Below, piece by piece: positions 1 through 10,246 of a stretch of DNA of 64,000 bases (within the stretch, counting starts at the first letter, position 1; each line of letters starts with the position of its first letter). Location: contig OY757023.1 of assembly GCA_963580285.1 (NCBI GenBank), positions 86,577,108 to 86,641,107 of the forward strand. The letters are read 5' to 3'. The translations under genes were made by a program, and so were the position numbers. The notes beneath the pieces are model-generated. The model had not been told where the DNA came from and did not search any database. It saw nothing but the letters and a program-made list of their open reading frames with translations. Origin of the DNA: Lucinisca nassula (lineage: Eukaryota > Mollusca > Bivalvia > Lucinida > Lucinidae).

Positions 1-15
1 ACACACTCACTCACT

Positions 16-180
16 TATTTCTGCTCAAAACATAGATGAGGCAGTTCTATTGCAGAAGGTATGTTTTTGAGCAGAAAAAAAAATAACCCATAAACCCCAA
101 GTTTTTCAAGTATATAGACAAAAGTGGGTTGGTTGGGGTTCAAAATTATATAGGCATGTTTTCGTGATTTGTTTGATTTT
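16..180 (+). repeat. Family A foldback element, degraded copy
   Basis: The right part of the family A foldback is recognisable: a TTATTTCTGCTC segment, a decayed hairpin, an A-rich run, a GGGGTTCAAAATTATATAGG segment and the terminal GTTTTCGTGAT. The central hairpin is reduced to a few bases, so this is an old or damaged copy. Better copies are at 9388 and 40533. Confidence 0.6.
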
Positions 181-370
181 GATTTTTACCATATAATAAC
201 CTCTATGTAATATATTCGATATTAAATATGCAAATTAGTTAGATACGCCCCGTAACGTTACATGCACGACGTTCTTAACGACGTCGCGTTTACTAATGTC
301 TGACTAATGATATTTTTGTTAAACAACCGCGAATAAAATGTGTTTTAGATGCCATATGATAAATAGAATC

Positions 371-966
371 TTGCATTCGTGCTCATGTATGATTGAATTT
401 ATTAAACTCGTTGAGTGTGTGAATTCGGGTTTAACGTCGCTTTCAACAATTTTTCAGTCATACTCGTATCACGACGATGTCTGGTTGCGACAGGGAGCTC
501 AATGCTCACTTTTATAGTGCTGCCTCACTGAAGTATCATGTCCCAGACACATTACATGATACCACACCCAGTCACATTATCCTGACACTGGGTCGACCAG
601 TCCTAGCTCTACCCCGTAAATCTGAGTGCCAAGCGACGAGCAGCTAGTACCATTCTTAACGACTTTGGTATGTCGCGGCCCGGGATCGAACGCGTGACCT
701 CCCGTTCCCTGGAGCGGACACTCTACCAACTGAGCTATCGGGGCCGGTATTAAACTCGTTGAAGAAAAGGGATAAAATGCTCGACATAGCCTCGCATGTT
801 ATCACTTTTCCTCAACTCGTTTAATAAATTCAATAATACATTAACAATTCGTGCTCATGTATAATTGAATTTATTAAACTCGTTGAAGAAAAGGGATAAA
901 ATGCTCGGCATAGCTTCGCATTTTATCCCCTTTCCTCAACTCGTTTAATAAATTCAATAATACATG
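371..966. repeat. Two tandem palindromic units, first split by a SINE
   Basis: A unit running TGAATTTATTAAACTCGTTG, then GGGATAAAATGCTCG, then the inverted complement ending CAATAATACAT occurs twice. The second copy (about 847-966) is uninterrupted and close to a perfect hairpin. The first is split by the SINE at 415-748. Each unit folds on itself and has no coding potential. Confidence 0.65.
415..748 (-). mobile_element. tRNA-derived SINE (type 3) with 14-bp target duplication
   Basis: Read on the minus strand, the right end begins GGCCCCGATAGCTCAG, a tRNA-like A box, followed by a B box of the GGTTCGATCC type (here GCGTTCGATCCC). A body of about 230 bp ends in a short A/C-rich tail near 415. 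The 14-bp sequence ATTAAACTCGTTGA lies directly on both sides (401-414 and 749-762), which is the target duplication expected for LINE-driven insertion. Loss of tRNA pairing and the attached body make it a SINE and not a tRNA gene. A relative lies at 54350-54606. Confidence 0.82.
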
Positions 967-1482
967 AACACTCATGTAAGATCCTCTATGTATATACACA
1001 AAAAAGAAGAGAAAGTAAAAGGACACAACATTTGACTAGCCAATGAAGGACTGAGAAACCATTTTCCAGTTATGGGCTTAATTAGCTGGTTTTACACATC
1101 TCTTGTGAAAAGCTTGACTATTCTGTGCAATTTTAATTTCAATAGGCAAACTGTTCCACACTAAACAGCCAGAATATCTCATACTGTGCTTATAGCATTC
1201 TTTTCTAGCTACAGAAGGTCTAGAATAGCTACTAGTCTGATAATAAAAGTCTGATTATTTTTTTCTTTTTGGTATTTTTTATTGGTTTAAAAATTTATCT
1301 CCTTCTTAGTAATGGCAAGTCTATTTGGTAGAGTCTCAAATCTTAGGATTATAAATTTGAGCCAGAGAGACTAGACTAGCCAAACTTTTATACACTGTTC
1401 ATTTTAGTGCAAAAGATGATTTTAATTCCATATTATTCATTCTAACGCCGAATGAATAGGCTACAGAAGGTCTTAAATTGAT

Positions 1483-1617
1483 CATTACGATAACACACCC
1501 GGGCGAAATAGTGTATTTTCCACATCTCCAAAATGGCTACTTTTCTAATGAAAATCCGTGATATTTTTTTTATTTATACTCCAAACATAGGTTGTGGATG
1601 CTTATTAGAACCGCCTC
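1483..1617 (+). mobile_element. Family B foldback, left half only
   Basis: The copy begins CATTACGATAACACACCCG, passes through the CCAAAATGGC and GTGATATTTTT segments typical of family B, and stops in the first hairpin arm at AGAACCGCCTC. Satellite sequence follows immediately. The second arm and right half are absent. The full-length comparison is 55428-55706. Confidence 0.75.
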
Positions 1618-2870
1618 AGATTGATCATCTTGACAATATCTTGGTCAATTGGAACACGGGTCATGACGGGTTAAAAAGTAGGTCAGTAGGTCAAATCATA
1701 GAAAAACCTTGTGAACACTCTAGAGACCACAGTTCTGTTATCCAACGTCATCAAACTTGTTCAGAATGATCATCTTGACAACATCGCGGTCACGTTTGAA
1801 TATGGGTCATGTCTGTAGGTCAAATTCAATCATTACCAAACTTAGCCAGAAAAATCATCGTGATAATATCTCGGTCAAATTAGAATATGTGTCATGTCGG
1901 GTCAAAAAGTAGGTTAGTAGGTCAAATCAAAGATAAATATTGTGAACACTATAGAGGCCACAGTTTTAGTCCAATCTTCAACAAACTATCTCAAAATGAA
2001 CATTTTGACAATATCTGGGTCAAGTTCGTATATGGGTTATGTTAGATTAAAAAGTATGTCAGTAGGTCAAATCATAGAGAAAAACTTGTGAACACTCTAG
2101 AGGCCACAGTTTTGGTCCAGTCACCATCAAATTTGCTCAAAATGATCATCCTGACAATATCTGGGTAAAATTCGAACACGGGTCACATCGGGTCAAAAAG
2201 AAGGCCAGTAGGTCAAATCATAGAACAGCCTTGTGAACACTCTATGGACCACAGTTATGGTCAAATCATCATCAAATTTGCTCAGAATGATTATCTTGAC
2301 AATATCTGAGTCCAGTTTGAATATGGATCATGTCGGGTCAAAAAGGAGATCAGTAGACCAACTCATAGAAAAATCTTGTGAACACCCTAGAAGCAACAGT
2401 ATTGGTCCAAACATCATCAAACTTGCTCAAAATGGTCATCATGACAATATCTTAGTCAAGTTTGAATATGGGTACTGTTGGCTCAAAAAGTAGGTCAGTA
2501 GGTCAAATTATATAAAACCATGTGAACACTCTAGAGGCCACAGTTTTGGTCCAATTATCTTCAGATTTGCTTAGAATGATCATCTCGATGATAGTTCTGA
2601 TAAGTTTGATTATGGGTCATGTCAGATCAAAAAGTAGGTCAGCAGGTCAAATGATAGAAAAACCTTCTGAACACTCTTGAGGCCACAGTGTTGGTCCAAT
2701 CATCCTCAAACCTGCTCAGGATGGTCATCTTGACAATACCTGGGTCAAGTTTGAATATGGGTCATGTCTGTTCAAAAAGTAGATCATAAAAGTAGGCTAA
2801 ACCATAAAAAAAACCTTGTGAACACTCTTAAGAGGCCACAATTTTGGTCCTATCACCATCAAACTTATTA
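1618..2870. repeat. Satellite array, period about 145 bp
   Basis: About nine direct repeats contain AATGATCATCTTGACAATAT, TTGAATATGGGTCATGTC, AAAAAGTAGGTCAGTAGGTC and CTTGTGAACACTCTAGAGGC. The anchor segment recurs near 1620, 1766, 1995, 2139, 2285, 2431, 2575 and 2720, with a shortened unit near 1850. Short open frames inside shift from unit to unit and are not genes. Confidence 0.85.
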
Positions 2871-3735
2871 TCCCCTCGCACAACAAAGTGTTGAGGGGAT
2901 ATAGCATTTTTCCTGTATGCAAGAATATATGTATGTAAGTATGTGCGTACATATATGTACATACGCACTTTGTCATCGCTCAAGTACCTACATTTATTGA
3001 TGGATTTAAATATAAATTCACAGAAATGTTTGGTATAATAATATCTCAAGTGATTGACTTTAAGGGTCCTGGGCTCATGGTCAAGGTCACTGTAGCTAGA
3101 AAAAAACTTTGTCTTTGCGCTAGCACCTACATTTATTGATGGGTTTTAATATAACTACACACAAATGTGTATGATAATATCTTAAGTGAGTCTTGGGCTA
3201 AAGGTCAAGGTAATAAAAGCGTAACTATACCAAATTTAGTGACATAGAGGCCTTTCTGATATTTAATCTTCATCATTGTGTCTAAACCCCAAAGTCTTGA
3301 AACCGAAACGGATGATGAACAAGATCCGGCAAACACAGCACATCCCCCTCCGAGCACACACCGACCGACGTAGCTCATGAGAGAGATCAACTGGAGGTAA
3401 CTGTGGCTATTTTGAAAAAAAAAAAATGTCAGCACTCTAGTGCATACATTAATTGATGGATTACACAAATATTTTGTGTATGATGATATCTCGAGCAAGA
3501 TCGACTTTCAGCGTGTTTGGTTCAAGGCCAAGGTCACTGCTGCTATTTTCAGAAAAAACTTCATTATGGCTCTAGTGCCTTCATTCATTGATGGATTTTA
3601 ATGTAACTTCAAATAAATGTCTGGTATGATAATTTATCAAGCAAGTTCGACTTTCAGGCCTAGGGTCCTGGACTCAAGGTCATGGTCACTGGTTATTTTT
3701 AGAAAAAAAAACTGGGTCATCACTCTAGCGCATAC
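2871..3735. repeat. Second tandem array, unit about 135-160 bp
   Basis: It starts with a short hairpin (CCCCTCGCACAACAAAGTG and its complement) and continues with repeats of ACATTTATTGATGGATTT, TATGATAATATCTCAAG and GGTCAAGGTCACTG near 2990, 3127, 3447 and 3582. About 190 bp at 3205-3400 does not match the unit and looks inserted. Confidence 0.65.
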
Positions 3736-3736
3736 A

Positions 3737-3835
3737 CTGTACTGGTTGACCGCTTACGTATAAGCCAGGAAAAGTGTGGATAAGTAAACAGACCGGCTCA
3801 AAAATGACTCAGATAGTGTTGACTGGGCCGTAAAA
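3737..3835 (+). mobile_element. SINE type 2 fragment (3' body)
   Basis: ACTGTACTGGTTGACCGCTT, TAAGCCAGGAAAAGTGTGG and GTGTTGACTGGGCCG match the body of the tRNA-headed SINE at 8526-8838, in the plus orientation. It ends in a (CAAA)-like tail. The tRNA head is missing. Confidence 0.7.
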
Positions 3836-3876
3836 CTTCAAAACAAACAACAAAGTCTCGCACAAGACTTAAATAA

Positions 3877-5063
3877 CCCAGCAGGCACACGTCGCTAGGG
3901 CAACGTAAAATCAACGCCGGTGCAACGTCATAACGTTGCACCGACGTTAATGTGACGTGGCATAAAGGTGATGACGTTGTAGGGGAAACCGAGGCTAGTT
4001 GGTCCGAAAATTGTTTTTTTTTTTTTTTCAAATGCTGACACAATTATTCATTAGCTTGTAATACATTTACATTGTGCAGCTAGAATAAGTCATTCGCCAC
4101 CTTATTTCATAGTTTCACGTCCGGAAAATGACATATTCTGACAAATATTGCCGTTTTCCAAGACGAGGTAAAACGGACCAACTTACCCCACCATCGGGGT
4201 AAGTTGGTTGGTCCGAGCCGCGGGGTAAGTTGGACCGACTGGGATTCAACGAGAAAATCAGGAAGTAATGATGGGTCGATAAATACCACATTTGACAAAA
4301 GATCTGAGAAATTACGTGGCTTCGTAACAATGCAGTAGACTGCCGGGCAAAAATCTTAACACAAATTCCTCAGATGATCAGCCAACTTGCATTTTGTTAG
4401 TTATTTTTCTCAAAAACCGCCGATTTGATTGAAAACCCCCATTTAAATGCCTTGCCGTGGAGTAAACCGGGGCTAGTTGGTCCGAAGATTATGATCTGTC
4501 TTCAACAGCTGGGGCTAATATCTATTTCTCAAAACCATTATGGTACTATGTAACTTATTCAATAATTTGCTGCTGATTTTCATTCTGATGAATACAAATG
4601 CTTTTTCGACGGACCAACTTACCCCGTCGCGAATGGACCCACTTCATGATACCCCGACCCTAGCGCCTGGTAGAACCTAACAAATGATAGGAACGTCATT
4701 GAATTTAGAAACACCAAATGCACTCATTTGAATACCTTAGAAAATGAGCTTTCAGGAAAAGTATATCATTTGCATGTTATTTGTTACACAGAAAGAACAC
4801 AAACAAATGATTCCATGTGTGATAAAGTCACTTTTGTGGTACAGAATCAGTTTTTGTGCTCTAAAATTGTTACGCCTTGTTTGATCGCCATCTAATTTTC
4901 TTCAGAAAGTGTGTCACGATCAAGCATATTCCATTTAGCCATAACATTTTGCTGTGACCCTTCTCAGTTCAGAGAAATTGCGCTCGGACCAACTTGCCCC
5001 ACGGACCAACTAGCCCGACAAGACGTTGATGTGACGTCACAATTACGTCATGTTCCTGCTGGG
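3877..5063. mobile_element. CCCAGCAGG foldback MITE, interrupted, 6-bp TSD
   Basis: The ends are CCCAGCAGGCACACGTC and its inverted counterpart TTCCTGCTGGG. Both are flanked by AAATAA (3871-3876 and 5064-5069), a 6-bp target duplication. The arms carry stacked ACGTTG/CAACGT motifs (CGGTGCAACGTC, CACCGACGTT). The centre is occupied by an unrelated element of about 1 kb (3970-5028). An undisturbed copy is at 7984-8131. Confidence 0.75.
3970..5028. mobile_element. Element with repeated GGACCAACTTACCCC-type motifs
   Basis: Inserted in the CCCAGCAGG MITE. GGCTAGTTGGTCCGA lies near the left end and TCGGACCAACTTGCCCC near the right end in inverted orientation. Further copies of the motif in both orientations occur at about 4168-4235, 4470-4486 and 4611-4625. 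Such repeated terminal and internal motifs are what a transposase-binding array would look like. No long frame is present, so it is non-autonomous. Confidence 0.6.
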
Positions 5064-5069
5064 AAATAA

Positions 5070-5800
5070 ACTGAAAACTTGTCTGAGATTACCTTGTCTC
5101 GGTGTCAACTCTGCTCGTATCTTCTTACAGACAGTGGTTTCCAACAACATTCCTTACCCCTATAGTTTAATGCCAGTGACTATCCTGGCTGTTTGATTTT
5201 GGGCTATGGCACAGACAAAACGTAGGAGATTATTTGAGGCGTAGATTAGCTTAATCGGCATTTATTCTTGATTATTGTGGACTATACACATGGTGCCTAA
5301 TCAATGTTCATAATATTCGATGTGTTTACCTAGGTATTGGAAAAGCTTCTGCTTGTAAATCGAGCCTCATTTTAAGCGATAGATTCCCTTGAATACTCTA
5401 AAACTGAGTAAAAAACTAATAAAGAAGATAATTAATCGGAATATATCAGAAGCAAATTAAGTAGAATATTCTTTGAAGTTTTAATAAAGATAGCTAATCA
5501 TGCATCTTATATTTGAATAACATAAGAATACAACATTTCTTTGCACAACAACGGTATTGGGTTTGCCCCATTTATATTTGAAATGTATTATGAACGCTAA
5601 TGTGTCCGTCATGTCGTAATTGATCTTCATGAAACTTCATACACTTTGGGTGCCTTGAGCTGACAGCCAGGCGAAGGTGGTTCGACTAATCACCAAGTCA
5701 ACTGTTTCTGAATCTCTGAAATGGTTGCGACAATTTTTGCGCTCTAACAAAACTGAGTAAGATTGTACAAACATTAAGATAAGAAACGATCAGAAATCAC
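5070..5800. other. No recognisable feature
   Basis: A/T-rich sequence with no long frame, tandem repeat or foldback that I can identify. Confidence 0.5.
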
Positions 5801-5803
5801 AAT

Positions 5804-7030
5804 GCAGGCGTCACACTGTCCTGAAATTGACACCAGATGGAAACACGATAAAGGAAATGTTCTAATTCGGCTCTGATCGTGAAAACATCGGGCCATTCGT
5901 GAGGACATCTTAAGCCATCGTATGATCGCCGGTGGATTATCTGAGGCTCCGGCAGCAACTTCGTGAGCGGCGGCAAAATCTTTGGCATGCCAAAAACTTG
6001 CCGGAAGACCTTGCGAAGGTTCATTTTCGTGTTGAATTCGTTTGTCCATCTTGCCCTTCGTAAGGCCATCGTGAGGGCATCTATCTGTCAAATCGTGTCA
6101 TCTTCGTCTTTTCTTCGTGTGATCATCGGTGCTCTCGGGCATTTTACGCCCACGAAGATAATACGAGGGAAACAAGAAGTCGTCCGATTGTCTTAAGAAG
6201 GCAATACGACCACGACTACGTGAAACCCTCGCAATGACGTCGTGTAGCCATCGTATTATAGTACGATGACATTGAGATAGGACCACGGTGTTGACGAAGA
6301 CAGCTGAATTTGAATACCTCAAGCGATACCCATGTGTCATGGTAACGTAGACATATAAAAGGCCAACCTCAGAGCATCTTCCTCAGTCATTCCTGATTAG
6401 CAACTCTGCAGAGCATATGCTTGTGTAACTCCCAAAGCTTCAGTCATAATTATTCACAATTCCGTTCCTGCTGAATAGCATACTTTGATGATGAGACAAC
6501 CAGGAAAAAGAAGGAAGCAGCATTACTTCTTTTGATGCACCTTAGAGAACAAGATGAGCAGATCTTATTTTCCTATAAACCAAGTCTCTCTGAAAAAAGT
6601 GGTCTTTTCTTTGGGTGGCATTTTAAATTGGTTTTAAGTTGAATCAAATTTAAGCGAATTGAAATGTACTGTGTACTCTCCAATCATCAAATGAATTTCA
6701 AACGGTCGGCCGAAGGTTTTATAACATCGGGAGGTCACGTGTCGTCTTCGGGACCTAGTTCGAACGCATCGTACTCTCAATACGACGTCGTGAAGCCATC
6801 GTGTGGCCTTCGTTTGGCCTGTGGGTAAACTTCGTAAAAAAAAAAAAAAAAAAAAAAAAACACATCTTCGTGTTGCCTTCATGTGTGGTTCGGATGCCAT
6901 CGTGTAACCTTCTGTATGCATTGTACTTGCTTCGGCTAGAGATTGGCTGAGAGATCTTCGTGCGAAATTCAAAATTCCATATTCGTATGGTCACCTGGTG
7001 TCATTTTCGGGACAGTGCGACGCCTGCATT
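5804..7030. mobile_element. 1.2-kb TIR element filled with degenerate ATCGTG/TTCGTG motifs
   Basis: GCAGGCGTCACACTGTCC at 5804 is matched inverted by GGGACAGTGCGACGCCTGC ending at about 7030. Similarity runs about 37 bp inward to a GACACCAG segment. The interior at 5870-6340 and 6700-6990 is made of loosely repeated words such as CCATCGTG, CTTCGTG and GGCATC. A TATAAAAGG box lies near 6353. A poly(A) run at 6837-6860 divides the right arm. The many short frames here are by-products of the repeats. The superfamily is not recognised and no clean target duplication was found. Confidence 0.65.
6346..6385 (+). promoter_or_regulatory. Possible core promoter inside the 5804-7030 element
   Basis: TATAAAAGGCC near 6353 is followed about 30 bp later by CTCAGTCATT, which resembles an initiator. 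A short frame, rich in K/R and then leucine, follows at about 6480-6620 and ends without recognisable domains. This may be the remains of a transposase promoter and 5' coding end. Purely sequence-based and weak. Confidence 0.25.
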
Positions 7031-7085
7031 AGGACAACGCATTCCCAAAAGCATGCTGACTCAGAATATCCAAATTTAACTAAAA

Positions 7086-7232
7086 GAGTGAGTGTTTGTG
7101 GTTTACGTCTCACCAACAGCTAAGGTCATACTGAGTTAAAGACTCATCCGAAAGTCTGGAGAAGCCCGGGATCGATCCTGGGACCCCATGTTTACAAGGC
7201 GAGTAGCGTAACCACTACACCACGGAGGCTTC
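7086..7232 (-). mobile_element. tRNA-derived SINE (type 4)
   Basis: The minus strand begins GAAGCCTCCGTGGTGTAGTG (A-box region), contains a B box of the GGATCGATCCC type and continues into AGACTTTCGGATGAG and an ACTCAAACACTC-like tail. CTAAAAG lies on both sides, a plausible short target duplication. A sister copy lies at 9797-9965 on the plus strand. Confidence 0.75.
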
Positions 7233-7623
7233 TAAAACCTATCTAAAAGGGAGCAATATACATAATGGAAATAATTAGCCTGAATCCCGAACACAAACGT
7301 AACCGAAAATGGGGACGAATCAGAATCGTCAACGGGGTAGCTTCATATGCTCAGTTGCAAAAGTTCTACACGGGTCAGAAAATTTATTTTTTCCCTAAAC
7401 TACGGATTCTAAAAAGAAAATTTTAATTCACCTTTACAAGTAAATCCAATATGCCACCAACCCGTTCTCTTGATTTGTGTACCCATTATCCAGTCAATCG
7501 TTCAATCGCAGGTTTTTCGTCTGCACTGTGTACATGTAAACACGTTTTCAAAAGATATTTCCTTTCTTACGAAGTCAAACGATAGATCAACGAAAAGCCT
7601 TAAAAAATCGCGATAACGTCATA

Positions 7624-8248
7624 TGAGGCTAACAACGGAGCAATGGCTGCGTGCACTGGGATTTCTCGAAGCCGGAGAACCAGCTAAAAGAGTTGCACGT
7701 GTTTTTAATGTTCATGAACACCCTGTTCGGCGCCTACGACATCGCCATATGCAAACAGGCACAGTTTCGGATCGTCAAAGGCCGGGCGCCAGAGCTTGAC
7801 GTCCCAATGTCAGGACCGTCAGATTGTTCTTACGCATTTACGGAAAAGATTTGCTGTACCCAAAAGCACAGCAAGAAACACAATCGGCCGTGGAGGACGT
7901 CGAATCAGCGCCTATACCGTTAGGAGACGTCTACGTGCTGCTGGGATTCAGTGCCGACGTCCATACGTTGGAGCAAGACTCATCCCAGCAGGCACATGAC
8001 TTAATTGTGACGTCACACAACGTCGGCGCAACGTCATGACCTTAATGCAACGTCACATCAACGTCGGTGCAACGTCGTGACGTTGCACCGACGTTGACGT
8101 GACGTTGCCCTAGCGACGTGTGCCTGCTGGGACTCGATACCATCCAACCAGACGCTTGAACTGGGTGCGTACCCATCGTCGTTGGAGGCTGACACAGTGG
8201 AGAAACGTTCTCTTTAGTGACGAAGCGCGATTCTCCAACGATCGAAGA
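7624..8248 (+). pseudogene. Tc1-like transposase relic, interrupted
   Basis: Conceptual reading from the ATG at 7624 gives a Tc1-type N-terminal helix-turn-helix (LTTEQWLRALGFLEAGEP, then a second basic helix). A frame change follows, then a segment ending RRRLRAAGIQCRRPYVGA. After a 148-bp MITE insertion (7984-8131) the protein resumes with RTHRRWRLTQWRNVLFSDEA, which carries the first catalytic Asp of the DDE triad. The second Asp and the Glu are missing, because the gene ends abruptly at the family B half-element at about 8249. It cannot encode an active transposase. Confidence 0.8.
7984..8131. mobile_element. CCCAGCAGG foldback MITE, near-intact
   Basis: The ends CCCAGCAGGCACATGAC and GTGTGCCTGCTGGG are inverted. 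The arms contain AACGTCGGCGCAACGTC-type motifs and a central palindrome around CACCGACGTT. It sits inside the Tc1 relic coding sequence. Flanks ACTCAT and ACTCGA agree for four bases, compatible with a decayed 6-bp duplication like that at 3877-5063. Confidence 0.78.
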
Positions 8249-8392
8249 AGAGGCGGTTCTAACGAGTACCCACAACCTATTTCTTGGAGCAGAAATAAGA
8301 AAAATAATGAATACCCCCGTAAACCCCAGTTTTCTCTATATAAAGTAGGGTTTAGGGGGGGCTCTTCATTTCACGGACTTGTTCACGTGATG
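8249..8392 (+). mobile_element. Family B foldback, right half only
   Basis: The sequence starts inside the hairpin at GAGGCGGTTCTAACGAG and continues with ACCCACAACCTAT, GGAGCAGAAATAAG, CCCCGTAAACCCCAG and the end CACGGACTTGTTCACGTGATG region. The left half is replaced by Tc1 relic coding sequence. It mirrors the copy at 1483-1617, which keeps only the left half. Confidence 0.78.
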
Positions 8393-8525
8393 AGGTAAAG
8401 CAGCAGCGTGATTCTGGTATACACCACTTATTGACCACTGTCCACATCTGTACCACACTTCAACATTGTAAGCCCGGTACTTCCTGAGAAAACTGTGACA
8501 AATATGCATCCAATTCTCAATAACT

Positions 8526-8838
8526 GGATTTTGTTTGTTTGTATCGGAGATTAACGGCCCAGTCAACACTATTTAGGTCATTTTTGAGCCGGTCAGTTTA
8601 CCTATCCACACTTTTCCTGGGCAGGCTTATACGTAAACGGTTAACCAGTACAGTGCACATTCTTTCGCCTGAAACTGACAACTGCCCTTCTTGAATCAGC
8701 GGAAGGGACAGAATAACCGTAAAAAATATTTCATGATCAATCTCCACGAAAGAATGTTGCCGACCCCGGCAGGTATCGAACCCGCGTCCTCCTGATCGCC
8801 AGTCAGACGCACATCTGACTGAGCTACCGATGCCGGCT
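8526..8838 (-). mobile_element. tRNA-derived SINE (type 2), near full length
   Basis: On the minus strand the head begins GCCGGCATCGGTAGCTCAG (A box) with B box GGTTCGATACC. A body follows with TTCAAGAAGGGCAGTTG, AACGTTTACGTATAAGCC-like and GTTGACTGGGCCG segments, and the tail is a (CAAA)-type repeat at about 8529-8540. The acceptor and D-stem pairing of a true tRNA is decayed and the body is shared with five other copies, so this is a SINE. Confidence 0.82.
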
Positions 8839-8894
8839 AATAATGTGTGGAATGGAATTTTGAGACAAATAAAGCGATAAATAAGCAGCAACAG

Positions 8895-9185
8895 TCCTGC
8901 TCAAAAACATGGAATGTGGGTACTCGTTAGAAACGCTTCACTAAGTAATGGATTTCCATCACGAAATTTTGACACCCTTAACCCCCCCCCCCCCCCCCCC
9001 TTTATATAGAAAAACTGGGGAATACAGGGGTAAAAATTATTTTTTATTTTTTCCTCTCAAAAACAAAGAATGTGGGTACTCGTTAGAACCGCCTCGCCGA
9101 GGGGCTTCTAACGAGTTCCCAGAATCTATGTTTTGAGCAGAAATATGAAAAATATCAGAATTGTTTTATTTGAAAATTTTATTTA
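8895..9185 (-). mobile_element. Family A foldback, damaged double copy
   Basis: A short piece at 8895-8945 carries GGGTACTCGTTAGAAACGC. An inverted family A copy follows from about 8955, with a poly(C) run at 8982-9000 and the hairpin region at about 9070-9112, where the centre is altered to CGCCGAGGGGC. It ends in a T-rich low-complexity stretch at 9180-9213. Confidence 0.65.
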
Positions 9186-9387
9186 TTTATTTATTTTTTT
9201 TTTTTTTTTTTTTGGTGAAAAAAATCAGTATATTTGAATAGACGTTTGCACTTAAGAACCGCAACGCCCCTAATGTACTCGCAAGTGCATTCCAATAGTT
9301 ACGTTACTGTTTCCTATGTTTGTATTTGATATAAAGTTTCTTATGACTTCTTATGATTATTATTGATAGAAAATAGAACTTATATAT

Positions 9388-9675
9388 CATTACGAAAACA
9401 CGCCTATACAAATACAATGTAAATTTAACCGCCGAAAAACAAACGAAATTTTTAGATGAAAAATTGTGATATTTTTGTTATTTCTGCTTAAAATATAGAT
9501 TGTGGGTACTCGTTAGAACCGCCTCAATGAAGCGGTTCTAACGAGTACACACAATCTTTATTTTAGAGCAGAAATAACAAAAATAATGTTTACCCCTGCA
9601 AACCCCAGATTTTCTATATAAAAGTGCGGTTCGAGGGGGGGGGGTGGGGTATCATATAGGCGCGTTTTCGTGATG
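9388..9675 (+). mobile_element. Family A foldback, full length
   Basis: It runs from CATTACGAAAACACGCC to GGCGCGTTTTCGTGATG. The centre is the conserved hairpin GTACTCGTTAGAACCGCCTC with its complement, extended outward by ATATAGATTGTGG and CACAATCTTTATTTT. T-rich and G-rich stretches (CCCCAGATTTTC, GGGGGGGGGTGGGG) lie in the right arm. There is no long target duplication; the flanking base is T on both sides. Confidence 0.82.
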
Positions 9676-9796
9676 TCTTCGGTACTTGCGGTTCTTTTAT
9701 TTTCATTACGCGCTGTTTACTGAGCACACACAAAAACTTCAATTTCGTAATAAAAAAACAACAACAAAATCACTAAATAAGCAGCTTTCCAAAGCC

Positions 9797-9965
9797 TCCC
9801 TGGTGTAGTGGTAATGCTACTCGCCTTGCAAACCAGGGGTTGCAGGATCGATCCCGTGCTTCTCCAGACTTTCGGATGAGTTTATTAACCTAGGTCCCGT
9901 CTCCGTATGACCGTTACCCTCCGCAGCTGTTGGTGAAACGTAAACTCAAACACTCACTTAAATAA
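9797..9965 (+). mobile_element. tRNA-derived SINE (type 4)
   Basis: It begins GCCTCCCTGGTGTAGTGG, has a tRNA-like segment with CTTGCAAACC and B box GGATCGATCCC, then CTCCAGACTTTCGGATGAG and a tail AACTCAAACACTCAC. It is the same family as 7086-7232. Confidence 0.75.
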
Positions 9966-9977
9966 AAAAACCTTTAA

Positions 9978-10031
9978 TTAGGGCCCCGCACTGAAAGTGT
10001 GGGTGCCCTATAGTAATCACTCTGTCCGTCC

Positions 10032-10077
<46 letters not shown>

Positions 10078-10140
10078 CCGTCCACAAATTTCTGATAGCG
10101 CTGCCGGGGCCCTAGTCAGTTTCACTGACAGCTCTAGTTG
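9978..10140 (+). repeat. Cassette with (GTCT)n core
   Basis: A hairpin-like start (GGGCCCCGCACTGAAAGTG, GGGTGCCC) is followed by about 60 bp of GTCT/GTCC microsatellite at 10023-10083. It ends GTTTCACTGACAGCTCTAG. The architecture (hairpin, GTCC run, short tail ending in CTAG) is shared with 14345-14640 and 57981-58345. Confidence 0.6.
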
Positions 10141-10246
10141 TTTCTATTTTATTTCAAAGAAAAATGAAAAGAAGATAATAAATTACACACGAAACATGTT
10201 GGTCATCAAACAAATTGAGATTAATAGCCGAGATCAACATGACCTC

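Noticed and set aside
660..748. tRNA gene on the minus strand
   Set aside because: Head of SINE type 3 with a target duplication around the whole unit.
8757..8838. tRNA gene on the minus strand
   Set aside because: Box A and B are present, but the cloverleaf is decayed and a SINE body is attached, with other copies in the window.
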